From assembly GCA_022615295.1 (NCBI GenBank), contig JAKEHF010000122.1, forward strand, positions 1 to 15,044: a DNA stretch of 15,044 nt, in the 5' to 3' direction. Source of the DNA: Actinomycetota bacterium (GTDB taxonomy: Bacteria > Actinomycetota > Acidimicrobiia > Spongiisociales > ZC4RG35). Below the pieces are notes generated by a model. That model worked only from the letters and a program-made list of their open reading frames with translations, was not told the DNA's origin and did not search any database. The translations under genes and the position numbers were made by a program. Position 1 is the first letter of the stretch, and every line of letters starts with the position of its first letter. This document shows positions 1 through 5,969 of this stretch, one piece after another.

Positions 1-20
1 GGCCGCCCTCCGGGGCGGCC
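1..20 (+). terminator. Hairpin terminator of a gene upstream of the window
   Basis: A perfect 7-bp stem, GGCCGCC (1-7) with GGCGGCC (14-20), closes a 6-base loop and is followed by a pyrimidine-rich run (ccttcttgttcccc). This fits an intrinsic terminator, in the weak-U-tract form common in high-GC genomes, for a + strand gene ending just left of the window. The deaminase start lies only 32 bases further on. Confidence 0.55.
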
Positions 21-39
21 CCTTCTTGTTCCCCTGCGC

Positions 40-45
40 CATACT
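40..45 (+). promoter_or_regulatory. Possible -10 element for a leaderless deaminase mRNA
   Basis: CATACT lies 7 bases before the ATG at 53, the distance expected if transcription starts at the ATG. No Shine-Dalgarno sequence precedes that ATG, which also suits a leaderless message, common in actinobacteria. No -35 element at normal spacing was found, so the call is weak. Confidence 0.2.
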
Positions 46-52
46 CCCAACC

Positions 53-493
53 ATGGACCCCGGGTTCGAGGCGGCGGTCGAGGAGGCCCGCACCGGTCTC
101 TCTGAAGGTGGGATCCCGATCGGCTCGGCGTTGTCCGTCGACGGGGTCGTCATCGGTCGTGGTCACAACCGGCGGGTGCAATCAGGGTCGGCGATCCTCC
201 ATGGGGAGATGGACGCCCTGGAGCGGGCGGGACGGAGGCCTGCCTCGGTCTACCAACGCTCCACTATCTACACCACCCTCTCGCCCTGTGATATGTGCAG
301 CGGCGCCATCCTCCTCTATGGCATTCCCCGGGTGGTGATCGGGGAGAACAGGACGTTTCTCGGCGCAGAGGAGCTTCTCCGCTCTCGGGGGGTGGAGGTG
401 ACGGTCCTAGACGATGCCGAGTGCTTCGCCCTGATGAGCCAGTTCATCGCCGCCAATCCCGAGTTGTGGAACGAGGACATCGGGGAGCCGTGA
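53..493 (+). CDS. Yeast-type cytosine deaminase (CDA-superfamily zinc deaminase)
   Basis: This 146-residue protein probably deaminates cytosine to uracil in the cytoplasm (pyrimidine salvage). From memory it lines up almost end to end with Saccharomyces Fcy1. Asn39, the zinc-ligand/catalytic pair His50 and Glu52 (HGE), and the zinc cysteines 79 and 82 in SPCDMCSGA match yeast Asn51, His62, Glu64, Cys91 and Cys94 at a constant offset. The C-terminus (WNEDIGEP) keeps the EDIGE tail whose acidic residue helps bind the base in yeast; a single residue is deleted in between. The ATG at 53 is preferred over a TTG at 26 because the latter would start about at the terminator. The stop overlaps the next gene by GTGA. 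Alternatives are a related base or creatinine-type deaminase. A TadA role is unlikely, because the tail is of the yeast type. Confidence 0.85.
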   Translation: MDPGFEAAVEEARTGLSEGGIPIGSALSVDGVVIGRGHNRRVQSGSAILHGEMDALERAGRRPASVYQRSTIYTTLSPCDMCSGAILLYGIPRVVIGENRTFLGAEELLRSRGVEVTVLDDAECFALMSQFIAANPELWNEDIGEP

Positions 494-714
494 TCCACCC
501 GGCCTGGGATCGAGCCGTACCCGACGTCCCCCGATGGGCGGAGACCCGATCGATGCTGTTGCAGGGCGCAAAGGTGATGGGGACCCCGGAGGGCGGGGTG
601 GTCATCGACGCGACGATGGAGATCGCCGGTGTGGTCGGGCACCCGGCGAGGCAAGTCCTCGTCAGCGCCGTCTCGATCCTACGGCGGGACGCGGAGCTGC
701 TGGTCACCGGTTGA
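490..714 (+). CDS. Small unrecognised protein, possibly a GNAT N-terminal remnant
   Basis: A GTG start overlaps the deaminase stop (GTGA), implying translational coupling, and the frame encodes 74 residues. I do not recognise it firmly. The stretch DVPRWAETRSMLLQGA followed by a glycine-rich beta hairpin and VVGHPA loosely recalls the N-terminal part of some actinobacterial GNAT acetyltransferases, but no acetyl-CoA-binding half is present and there are only about 100 non-coding bases before the next gene. It may be a small intact protein or the remnant of a longer one. The coupling to the deaminase suggests it is expressed with it. Confidence 0.45.
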   Translation: MIHPAWDRAVPDVPRWAETRSMLLQGAKVMGTPEGGVVIDATMEIAGVVGHPARQVLVSAVSILRRDAELLVTG

Positions 715-744
715 CGAGCTCTGGGTGGTCAGCCTGGCCCGGTG

Positions 745-791
745 AACCCAGGGTTGCAGGCCCCGCTGAGCGGGGTTGGGAACCCTGGGTT
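745..791. repeat. Nested 47-base inverted repeat before the KAS III gene
   Basis: The outer arms are 11-base perfect complements (745-755 and 781-791, aacccagggtt / aaccctgggtt). The inner arms are 6-base (761-766 and 770-775, ccccgc / gcgggg) around a TGA loop, with a 5-by-5 mismatched internal loop between. Each outer arm is itself a near-palindrome (AACCC-N-GGGTT), so the two arms could also be paired protein-binding sites 36 bases apart centre to centre. There is no T-tract after it, which argues against a simple terminator. It could be a REP-like dispersed repeat, an operator pair, or an mRNA structure in the leader of the next gene. Confidence 0.7.
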
Positions 792-822
792 GATGGTTTG
801 CATCCGGATAGTCTGCGGGGCG

Positions 823-1800
823 ATGGCGAGGATCATGGGGTTCGGGGGGTACGCACCGGCACGTGTGGTCACCAACGACGACTGGGCGGCGATGGTCGAG
901 ACCAGCGACGAGTGGATCACCCAGCGGACCGGAATCAAGAGGAGACGCTTCGCCGCCGCCGACGAGTCGACGATGACACTGGCGGTGAATGCCGCCCGGG
1001 TGGCCATGACCGACGCCGGTGTCGACGCCGATGACATCGACGAGATCATCCTCGCCACCGACACCCCCGAGATGATGACCCCGGACACCGCGGCCCTGGT
1101 CCAGCACGAGTTGGGGTGTCGCAACATCCCCACCTACGACCTCGGGGGCAGCGGTTGTGCCGGTTTCGTGCAGGCCATCGACGTGGCCGCCTCACGCATC
1201 GCTGTGATGCCGAAGAGGATCTTGGTGATAGGTGTCGAGGTGATCTCCCGGATGATCTCGTGGGAGGACCGGGCCACCGCGGTGCTGTTTGGTGATGCCG
1301 CCGGAGCGGTGGTGATGAGCCCCGATCAGGGTCGGGCCGAACTGCTCGGTGTGGTCTCCGGAACCGACGGAGGCAGTGCCGAGATCCTCACTCTGGCCGC
1401 CGGGGGCACCCGCAACCCCTTCAACGAGAAAAGCCTGCTCAGCGGTGACTACAACCGGCTGGTGATGGATGGGAAACGTGTCTTCACAGAGGCGGTGAGA
1501 CGGATGAGCGAGGCCAGCGTCGAGGTCCTTGCCCGGGTGGGCCGCTCGATGGGCGAGGTGGCGCTGGTCATCCCCCATCAGGCGAACCTCCGGATCATCG
1601 ACGCAGTCCGCAAGAAGCTGGGTCTCGACGAGGACCGGGTCTATGTGAACATCCAGGAGTACGGGAACACCGGCTCGGCGACGGTCCCATTCGCTCTATG
1701 GGAGGCCGTTGGGAAGAACCGGATCGCCGACGGCGACCTGGTGGTGCTCACCGCCTTTGGCGCCGGTTTCCACTGGGCTGCGGCTGCGCTCCAGTTCTGA
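823..1800 (+). CDS. fabH: Beta-ketoacyl-ACP synthase III (FabH-like thiolase-fold enzyme)
   Basis: A 325-residue KAS III. This family condenses an acyl-CoA primer with malonyl-ACP to start fatty acid or related chain synthesis. The catalytic triad is complete: Cys112 in GSGCAGF, His252 in PHQAN and Asn282 in YGNTGSATVP, close to the E. coli positions 112, 244 and 274. The active-site context is GGSGC rather than the more usual SAAC, which may reflect a different primer. Length fits the family. The ATG at 823 was chosen because FabH proteins start right at the first beta strand (ARIMGFGGYAPARVVTN); an in-frame ATG at 742 would put the inverted repeat inside the coding region. No other fatty-acid-synthesis gene is nearby, so a specialised condensing enzyme (OleC/PqsD-type relatives) remains possible. 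Confidence 0.85.
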   Translation: MARIMGFGGYAPARVVTNDDWAAMVETSDEWITQRTGIKRRRFAAADESTMTLAVNAARVAMTDAGVDADDIDEIILATDTPEMMTPDTAALVQHELGCRNIPTYDLGGSGCAGFVQAIDVAASRIAVMPKRILVIGVEVISRMISWEDRATAVLFGDAAGAVVMSPDQGRAELLGVVSGTDGGSAEILTLAAGGTRNPFNEKSLLSGDYNRLVMDGKRVFTEAVRRMSEASVEVLARVGRSMGEVALVIPHQANLRIIDAVRKKLGLDEDRVYVNIQEYGNTGSATVPFALWEAVGKNRIADGDLVVLTAFGAGFHWAAAALQF

Positions 1801-1808
1801 AAAGCAAA

Positions 1809-1833
1809 CGGCCACCGTTAGCCGGTGGCCGTC
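1809..1833. terminator. Bidirectional hairpin between convergent genes
   Basis: A perfect 10-bp stem, ACGGCCACCG (1809-1818) with CGGTGGCCGT (1824-1833), closes a TTAGC loop 9 bases after the KAS III stop. Read on the - strand the stem is followed by gtttgctttt, a reasonable T-rich tract, so it can end the small membrane-protein gene as well. A second, weaker 6-bp hairpin (CGGGCC 1844-1849 with GGCCCG 1855-1860) lies beside it. Confidence 0.75.
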
Positions 1834-1867
1834 GCCGATCCACGGGCCCTTCAGGCCCGGTCTCGGG

Positions 1868-2137
1868 TCAAGTCAGAGCTGCGAACGTCGGGATCACGAG
1901 GAGGTTGACCAGCAGCACGGCGAGCCGGTGAAAGGTCGGATACCTGGCGGCCCGTGCCGAGGTGGCGGCAAGGGTGGCGGCCATCAACACGACCACCCAG
2001 GCGTGCTCGTCGACATAGCTGGCGAGAAGCATGAGCAGGACGGCCGTTCCCAAACCCCCAACGGCGATGAGGGCCCTCGCCGTCTTGCCAAACACTCCGG
2101 TGGCCCAGGTACCGATGACGGGCTGTGTGGCGGTCAT
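1868..2137 (-). CDS. Small three-helix membrane protein, unknown function
   Basis: The 89-residue protein is predicted from its hydrophobicity to cross the membrane three times (about residues 22-40, 46-62 and 71-88), with short basic loops such as ARAARYPTFHR. No family or catalytic motif was recognised. The ATG at 2137 (MTATQPVIG) is favoured: a GATTAT box lies 6 bases upstream, suiting a leaderless transcript, while the upstream in-frame ATG at 2197 would give a charged N-terminal extension overlapping the divergent peptidase start. It is divergent from the peptidase and convergent with the KAS III gene, so it is a single-gene unit. Confidence 0.6.
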   Translation of the reverse strand: MTATQPVIGTWATGVFGKTARALIAVGGLGTAVLLMLLASYVDEHAWVVVLMAATLAATSARAARYPTFHRLAVLLVNLLVIPTFAALT

Positions 2138-2143
2138 GGTCTC

Positions 2144-2173
2144 ATAATCGGCAGGGTGCGCCGGAGCCTTTAA
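2144..2173 (-). promoter_or_regulatory. Candidate leaderless promoter for the small membrane protein
   Basis: On the - strand, TTAAAG (2168-2173) and GATTAT (2144-2149) are separated by 18 bases, and the -10-like box ends 6 bases before the ATG at 2137. Both boxes are imperfect; the placement in the only divergent intergenic gap supports them. Confidence 0.3.
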
Positions 2174-2174
2174 T
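2169..2174 (+). promoter_or_regulatory. Candidate -10 box for the P1 peptidase gene
   Basis: TTTAAT lies 22 bases before the ATG at 2197, in the 59-base divergent gap. No convincing -35 box or Shine-Dalgarno sequence accompanies it, so it is only the best available candidate. It overlaps the -35-like box proposed for the opposite strand. Confidence 0.2.
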
Positions 2175-2196
2175 CGACGTGTGTACCGTCGCCGCA

Positions 2197-3261
2197 ATGA
2201 GAGCGAGGCTGAGGGATCTCGGCTTGGCGTTGGGGGAGCTCCCTGTGGGGAGTCACAACGCGATCACAGACGTGCCCGGGGTGGCGGTGGGCCACGCCAC
2301 CGTCGTCCGTGACGAGCCGGCCGTGCTACGGACCGGGGTGACCATGGTCGTGCCCCGACCGGACGTCTGGACCAACCATGTGTTCGCCGCTTGGTACAAC
2401 TTCAGCGGCAACGGGGAGATGACCGGTCTGCCCTGGATCGAGGAGTCCGGTCTCATCGGGGCCCCGATCGGGATCACCAACACCCATCAGGTGGGGTTGG
2501 TGCGTGACTTCATCGTGAAGAGGGCCGAAGAGCTCGGGATTCGCGACGCCTTCCACCTCCCCGTCGTCGCCGAGACCTGGGATGGCTGGCTGAGCGAGAT
2601 CGGCTCGTTCGGCGTCACCGAAGACGACGCTCGCGCCGCCCTCGACGCCGCTGCTGCCGGCCCGGTCGCCGAGGGGTGTGTCGGTGGTGGTACCGGGATG
2701 ATCTGTCACGGGTTCAAGGGAGGGATCGGCACCTCGTCCCGTGTGGTCGACACCGGGCAGGGCCGTTACACGGTCGGGGTCCTCGTCCAGGCGAACTACG
2801 GGCGGAGAGTGGATCTCAGGGTCGACGGCCGGCCCGTCGGTCGTCTCATCGGGAACGATCGGGTGCCCTCGGCTTGGGAGGAGCCCCCTGCCGGTGGCTC
2901 CATCATCGTCATCGCCGCCACCGACGCTCCCCTCCTCCCCATCCAGTGCCGGCGTCTGGCGAAAAGGATCACCGTGGGTCTGGGCCGTGTCGGCGGCTAC
3001 GGAGAGGACTCGAGCGGGGACATATTCCTCGTCTTCTCGACTGGGAACGATCTGCCCGCCCACTCCAAGGACAGGTGGTCCCTGACAGCCCTGACCATGG
3101 ACCTTATGAACGGGTTGTTCTATGGCGTCGCCGAGGCCACCGAGGAGGCGATCCTCAACGCCTTGTGCACTGCGGAGACCACCACGGGTCAGAAGGGACG
3201 GACGGCGCACGCCCTCCCTCACGATCTGCTGTGGGAGGCGCTGAAAACCCCCGTTCTGTGA
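2197..3261 (+). CDS. P1-family (DmpA/BapA-like) self-processing aminopeptidase
   Basis: A 354-residue Ntn-like hydrolase precursor. DmpA-type enzymes remove N-terminal D- or L-amino acids or beta-amino acids from small peptides, amides or esters after cutting themselves into two chains. Hallmarks in order: HNAITDVPGVAVGHATV near the N-terminus, GNGEMTGLPWIEESG, a VVAETWDGWL segment, GGGTGMICHGFKGGIGTSSR, and GGSIIVIAATDAPLLP. The expected cleavage point is Gly234-Ser235, with Ser235 becoming the nucleophile of the small chain (235-354). There is no signal peptide, so it is probably cytoplasmic. The ATG at 2197 is chosen because the family begins directly with a short basic lead and RDLGL. Its stop codon lies inside the left arm of the downstream dyad. 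Substrate cannot be read from the sequence. Confidence 0.88.
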   Translation: MRARLRDLGLALGELPVGSHNAITDVPGVAVGHATVVRDEPAVLRTGVTMVVPRPDVWTNHVFAAWYNFSGNGEMTGLPWIEESGLIGAPIGITNTHQVGLVRDFIVKRAEELGIRDAFHLPVVAETWDGWLSEIGSFGVTEDDARAALDAAAAGPVAEGCVGGGTGMICHGFKGGIGTSSRVVDTGQGRYTVGVLVQANYGRRVDLRVDGRPVGRLIGNDRVPSAWEEPPAGGSIIVIAATDAPLLPIQCRRLAKRITVGLGRVGGYGEDSSGDIFLVFSTGNDLPAHSKDRWSLTALTMDLMNGLFYGVAEATEEAILNALCTAETTTGQKGRTAHALPHDLLWEALKTPVL

Positions 3262-3303
3262 AGATTCTCGCGGCCCCCCGCGTCAGAGATCTTCACAGAA
3301 CGG
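3251..3303. terminator. Long dyad acting as bidirectional terminator
   Basis: A perfect 15-bp stem pairs 3251-3265 (CCGTTCTGTGAAGAT) with 3289-3303, and an inner CGCGG (3269-3273) pairs with CCGCG (3278-3282) around CCCC. The left arm contains the stop codon of the peptidase gene (TGA 3259-3261), and the right arm ends one base before the stop of the convergent flavoprotein gene (3305-3307). Its position between two convergent stops is typical of a shared terminator, although no T-tract follows on the + strand. Confidence 0.75.
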
Positions 3304-3304
3304 T

Positions 3305-4699
3305 CTACAGCGGCTCCACGGCTGCCCGGGCGGCGTGATAGCCACACATCCCGTGGACGCCGGCTCCGGGGGGTGTCGCCGACGAGCAGAGGAAGACCCC
3401 CTCACCCAGGGTGTAAGGCCGCTTGGCCCCCATCTGGAGGATCTTCTTGATACCGAAGCCACCGCCACCGATGTCACCGCCGACCAGGCTGGGGTTGTAG
3501 GCCTCGTACTCCACAGGGTTCCGGGTGTGTCGACCGATGATCCGCTCGGTGAAACCGGGGGCGAAACGCTCGATCTGGCTCTCGATGGCGGTGGTCATGT
3601 CTACGGTCGACCCGTTGGGGACGTGGCAGTAGCCCCAGGCGGTGTGCTTGCCGGCGGGTGCCCTGGTGTCGTCGAAGAGACTCTGTTGGGCGAGGAGGAC
3701 GAAGGGCCGCTCCGGATACTCCCCACGGAACACGGCCCGCTCCGCCGCAGCCACCTCCTCGAACTCCCCACCGACGTGGACCGTGCCCGCCTGCGGGCTG
3801 AGCTCGTCCGCCCAGGGGATAGGGCCGTCGAGGGCCCAGTCGACCTTGAAGACACCGGGTCCCGGCTTCCACCGAGCCAGCTTCCGGGTCTGCGCCGGGG
3901 TGATCCGGGAGCCCGCCATCCGGAGGGCCGCCGGGGGCATGACGTCGAGGAGGAACGTCTCGCCGGGGAGATCGTCGACACTCTCCACCATCCGGCCCGT
4001 CTCGATCGCCCCGCCCAGGGCGATGAACCGTGAGGCCAGGGCGTCGGTGATGGCGCTGGATCCCCCAGGCGCCACCGGCCACCCCATGACGTGGCCGATG
4101 ACACCGAGCATGAGGCCGACGCCGGAGGTGGCCGGCGCCGTGAACGGGGCGACGGCGTGGGCGGCGAGACCGGCGATGAGACCCCTTGCCTCCGAGGTGT
4201 CGAAGCGGCTCGCCAGCACCGAGGCAGGGAGACCGCCGAGGGCGGCCACCCTGGCGAAGACTGCCTTGTGCTTGGGATTCAACGTCAGCGGGCTGAGGAC
4301 GTCTTCGACCAGGTCGGCGAGATGATCGACCATCGGTTCGATCAGCCCTCGGAAACGGGGCCCGTCATCGCCGAGCTGGGCCGCGGTCTCCGAGACGGAG
4401 CGATGCCAGGCGGCCGCCCGACCTCCTCCGAGGGGATGGGCGAAGGGGAGCGGGGGTTGGATCCACTCCACGTCGAGGTCGATCTCGTTGAAGAAGGGGG
4501 AGGCGATCCCCGAGGGGTGGATCGCAGAGCAGACGTCGTGTCTGAAACCGGGCAGGGTGAGCTCCTCGGTGCGGGCTCCGCCCCCGATGGTGTCGGCGGC
4601 CTCAACGAGGAGGACCCTCCTCCCCGAGCGTGCCAGCTCGACGGCGGCGGAGAGACCGTTCGGCCCGGCGCCGACCACCGAGGCGTCGTAGTCGACCAT
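3305..4699 (-). CDS. Phytoene-dehydrogenase-like FAD-dependent oxidoreductase
   Basis: A 464-residue flavoprotein of the phytoene desaturase/PYROXD2-like group (COG1233 type). The N-terminus carries the FAD Rossmann motif GAGPNG (residues 10-15), with the acidic residue of LLVEAADTIGG about 20 residues later and the GGGARTEELTLPGFRHD segment typical of this group. The C-terminal FAD-contact segment is GEGVFLCSSATPPGAGVHGM. Members oxidise C-C bonds in isoprenoids or unknown substrates; many bacterial ones have no assigned substrate. No carotenoid gene (crtB, crtE) is present in the window, so the name does not imply carotenoid synthesis. The ATG at 4699 fits the family start. A terminator upstream and a dyad just before the ATG suggest independent transcription. 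Confidence 0.8.
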   Translation of the reverse strand: MVDYDASVVGAGPNGLSAAVELARSGRRVLLVEAADTIGGGARTEELTLPGFRHDVCSAIHPSGIASPFFNEIDLDVEWIQPPLPFAHPLGGGRAAAWHRSVSETAAQLGDDGPRFRGLIEPMVDHLADLVEDVLSPLTLNPKHKAVFARVAALGGLPASVLASRFDTSEARGLIAGLAAHAVAPFTAPATSGVGLMLGVIGHVMGWPVAPGGSSAITDALASRFIALGGAIETGRMVESVDDLPGETFLLDVMPPAALRMAGSRITPAQTRKLARWKPGPGVFKVDWALDGPIPWADELSPQAGTVHVGGEFEEVAAAERAVFRGEYPERPFVLLAQQSLFDDTRAPAGKHTAWGYCHVPNGSTVDMTTAIESQIERFAPGFTERIIGRHTRNPVEYEAYNPSLVGGDIGGGGFGIKKILQMGAKRPYTLGEGVFLCSSATPPGAGVHGMCGYHAARAAVEPL

Positions 4700-4710
4700 C
4701 GGGTGATTGT

Positions 4711-4724
4711 GACCGATCTCGGTC
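4711..4724. promoter_or_regulatory. Small dyad just upstream of the flavoprotein start
   Basis: GACCGA (4711-4716) and TCGGTC (4719-4724) form a perfect 6-base inverted repeat around two bases, ending 11 bases before the ATG at 4699 of the - strand gene. It could be an operator half-site pair in the promoter region (4700-4754). No clear -10/-35 pair was identified, and dyads this short arise by chance in GC-rich DNA. Confidence 0.25.
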
Positions 4725-4754
4725 CCCTATCGGCGCCATCGGAAGGGACAAAGA

Positions 4755-4780
4755 GGAGGGGGCCCTTGCGGGCCCCCTCC
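4755..4780 (-). terminator. Strong hairpin terminator at the end of the long minus-strand gene run
   Basis: A perfect 11-bp stem, GGAGGGGGCCC (4755-4765) with GGGCCCCCTCC (4770-4780), closes a 4-base loop. On the - strand it lies 24 bases after the stop of the small membrane protein and is followed by tctttgtccctt, a T-rich tail. It separates the long co-directional run from the flavoprotein gene. Confidence 0.8.
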
Positions 4781-4804
4781 CATGACGGGCCGCCGGCTTG
4801 TTCG

Positions 4805-5161
4805 TCAGAGGAGCACGGCCCGGTTGCGGATCTTGAGGAACACGAACCCGACGAAGACCAGGGTCAGACCCACTGCGATCGCCAGACCGGCGAGGGCGTA
4901 GGACACGATCCCGAGGCTCAGGGCCGTGGTCAGTATGGTGGCGTCGAACCAGGAGGCCCGTGCCTGGTTGGGGACCATCACCGGCTCACCGTTCTCGTCG
5001 AGGACGACTGCGCCGTTCTCGTCGACCTGGGGGACCAGACGCTCCATCTGGGAGTAGTAGAGACCGTCGGTCCGGTCCAGCTGATGCCAATGGGGAGCAT
5101 CGTTCGGAGGAGTGTCGGTGACGAGGGGAGAAGGTCCTCCTCTGGCTGCCGGAAGTCCCAA
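4805..5161 (-). CDS. Small membrane-anchored protein with acidic soluble domain
   Basis: 118 residues, family not recognised. The N-terminal 70 residues are hydrophilic and include an aromatic patch (HWHQLDRTDGLYYSQMERL) and a tandem acidic motif, DENGAVVLDENGEPV. Residues about 73-109 are strongly hydrophobic, enough for one long or two tightly packed helices, followed by a basic tail (KIRNR). With the basic tail inside, the N-terminal part would be outside if there is one helix and inside if there are two. The TTG start at 5161 is the only one near the upstream stop (4-base gap) but has only a weak GAGAG ribosome site, so the true start is uncertain; an in-frame ATG at residue 39 would lose the aromatic patch. 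It is last in the long gene run. Confidence 0.6.
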   Translation of the reverse strand: MGLPAARGGPSPLVTDTPPNDAPHWHQLDRTDGLYYSQMERLVPQVDENGAVVLDENGEPVMVPNQARASWFDATILTTALSLGIVSYALAGLAIAVGLTLVFVGFVFLKIRNRAVLL

Positions 5162-5165
5162 ACTC

Positions 5166-5969
5166 TCAGGTCCCGGTGAACCTGGCTGGTCGCTTCTCCA
5201 GGAATGCGGTCATCGCCTCGACCAGGTCGTCGGAGAGGAGGTGGGTCGAGTTCCACCTGGCCACGTACTCGAGGCCCTCCTCGAGGGTCCTCCCTCGGCC
5301 GGCGCGGAGCACCGTCTTGATCCCCCTCGTCACCAAGGGCGAGTTGGATGCGATCTCACTCGCCAGCCCCGCCGCGGTGGCGTGGAGTTTCTCGACATCG
5401 TCGACGACACGACTCACCAGCCCCTTCTCGAGCGCCCATCGCGCGTCAAAGTCGCCCCCGGTGTAGGCCATCTCGGCCACCACGGCCTCACCGATGAGCA
5501 AGGGGAGACGTTGCAGCGCCCCGATGTCGGCGACGAGACCCATCCGGGTCTCCCTGATCGAGAACACGGCGTCGGCGGCGGCGATCCTCAGGTCACAGGC
5601 CGAGATCAGATTGACCCCGGCGCCGAGGCAGTAGCCGTGGATGGCGGCGATGACGGGCTTGTCGGTCGAGGCGAGACAGTTGACAGTCCCCTGGAGCCTC
5701 CTGATCTCCGCATAGAGGACCTCGGCCTGGCCCGCCACGGACCCCTCCGGCGGCCGGAGGCTGGCGAGCATCTCGAGGTCGATGCCCACCGTGAACGCCC
5801 GGCCCCGACCGGCGACGACGATCACCCGCACCTCCGGATCGGCGTCGAGGGCGGCCACCGCCGCCGGGATCTCCTCCCACATGTCCGGTGCCAGGGCGTT
5901 GAGCTTGTCGGGTCGGTTGAGCCACAGCGTGGCCACGTGCTGCTCGACCTGGGTCTCGATGTGGCTCAT
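5166..5969 (-). CDS. Crotonase family, delta3,5-delta2,4-dienoyl-CoA isomerase-like
   Basis: 267-residue crotonase fold protein, probably acting on acyl-CoA intermediates of unsaturated fatty acid oxidation. From memory it resembles mammalian ECH1: FTVGIDLEMLAS, KPVIAAIHGYCLGAGV, NLISACDLRIAAADAVFSI, GLVADIGALQRLP, GLVSRVVDD and a late YVARWN all have direct counterparts. Glu140 and Asp148 correspond to rat catalytic Glu196 and Asp204. The third acidic residue, rat Asp176, is Asn120 here. The ATG at 5969 overlaps the preceding permease stop as ATGA, so translation is coupled to an ABC exporter, an unexpected partner. Enoyl-CoA hydratase activity is less likely, because the two hydratase glutamates are not in the usual arrangement. 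Confidence 0.82.
   Translation of the reverse strand: MSHIETQVEQHVATLWLNRPDKLNALAPDMWEEIPAAVAALDADPEVRVIVVAGRGRAFTVGIDLEMLASLRPPEGSVAGQAEVLYAEIRRLQGTVNCLASTDKPVIAAIHGYCLGAGVNLISACDLRIAAADAVFSIRETRMGLVADIGALQRLPLLIGEAVVAEMAYTGGDFDARWALEKGLVSRVVDDVEKLHATAAGLASEIASNSPLVTRGIKTVLRAGRGRTLEEGLEYVARWNSTHLLSDDLVEAMTAFLEKRPARFTGT

Noticed and set aside
742..822. Earlier ATG at 742 as start of the KAS III gene
   Set aside because: It would add 27 non-family residues and place the inverted repeat inside the coding region; the start at 823 matches FabH proteins.
2326..3222. 298-codon - strand open frame opposite the P1 peptidase gene
   Set aside because: No motif and biased composition; the + strand frame has all DmpA-family blocks.
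4091..5179. Long + strand open frame (362 codons) opposite the flavoprotein and small membrane protein genes
   Set aside because: Its product is a low-complexity Glu/Gly/Asp/Arg-rich chain with no motif, typical of the antisense frame of a high-GC gene, and it spans a strong terminator and two recognisable genes on the other strand.
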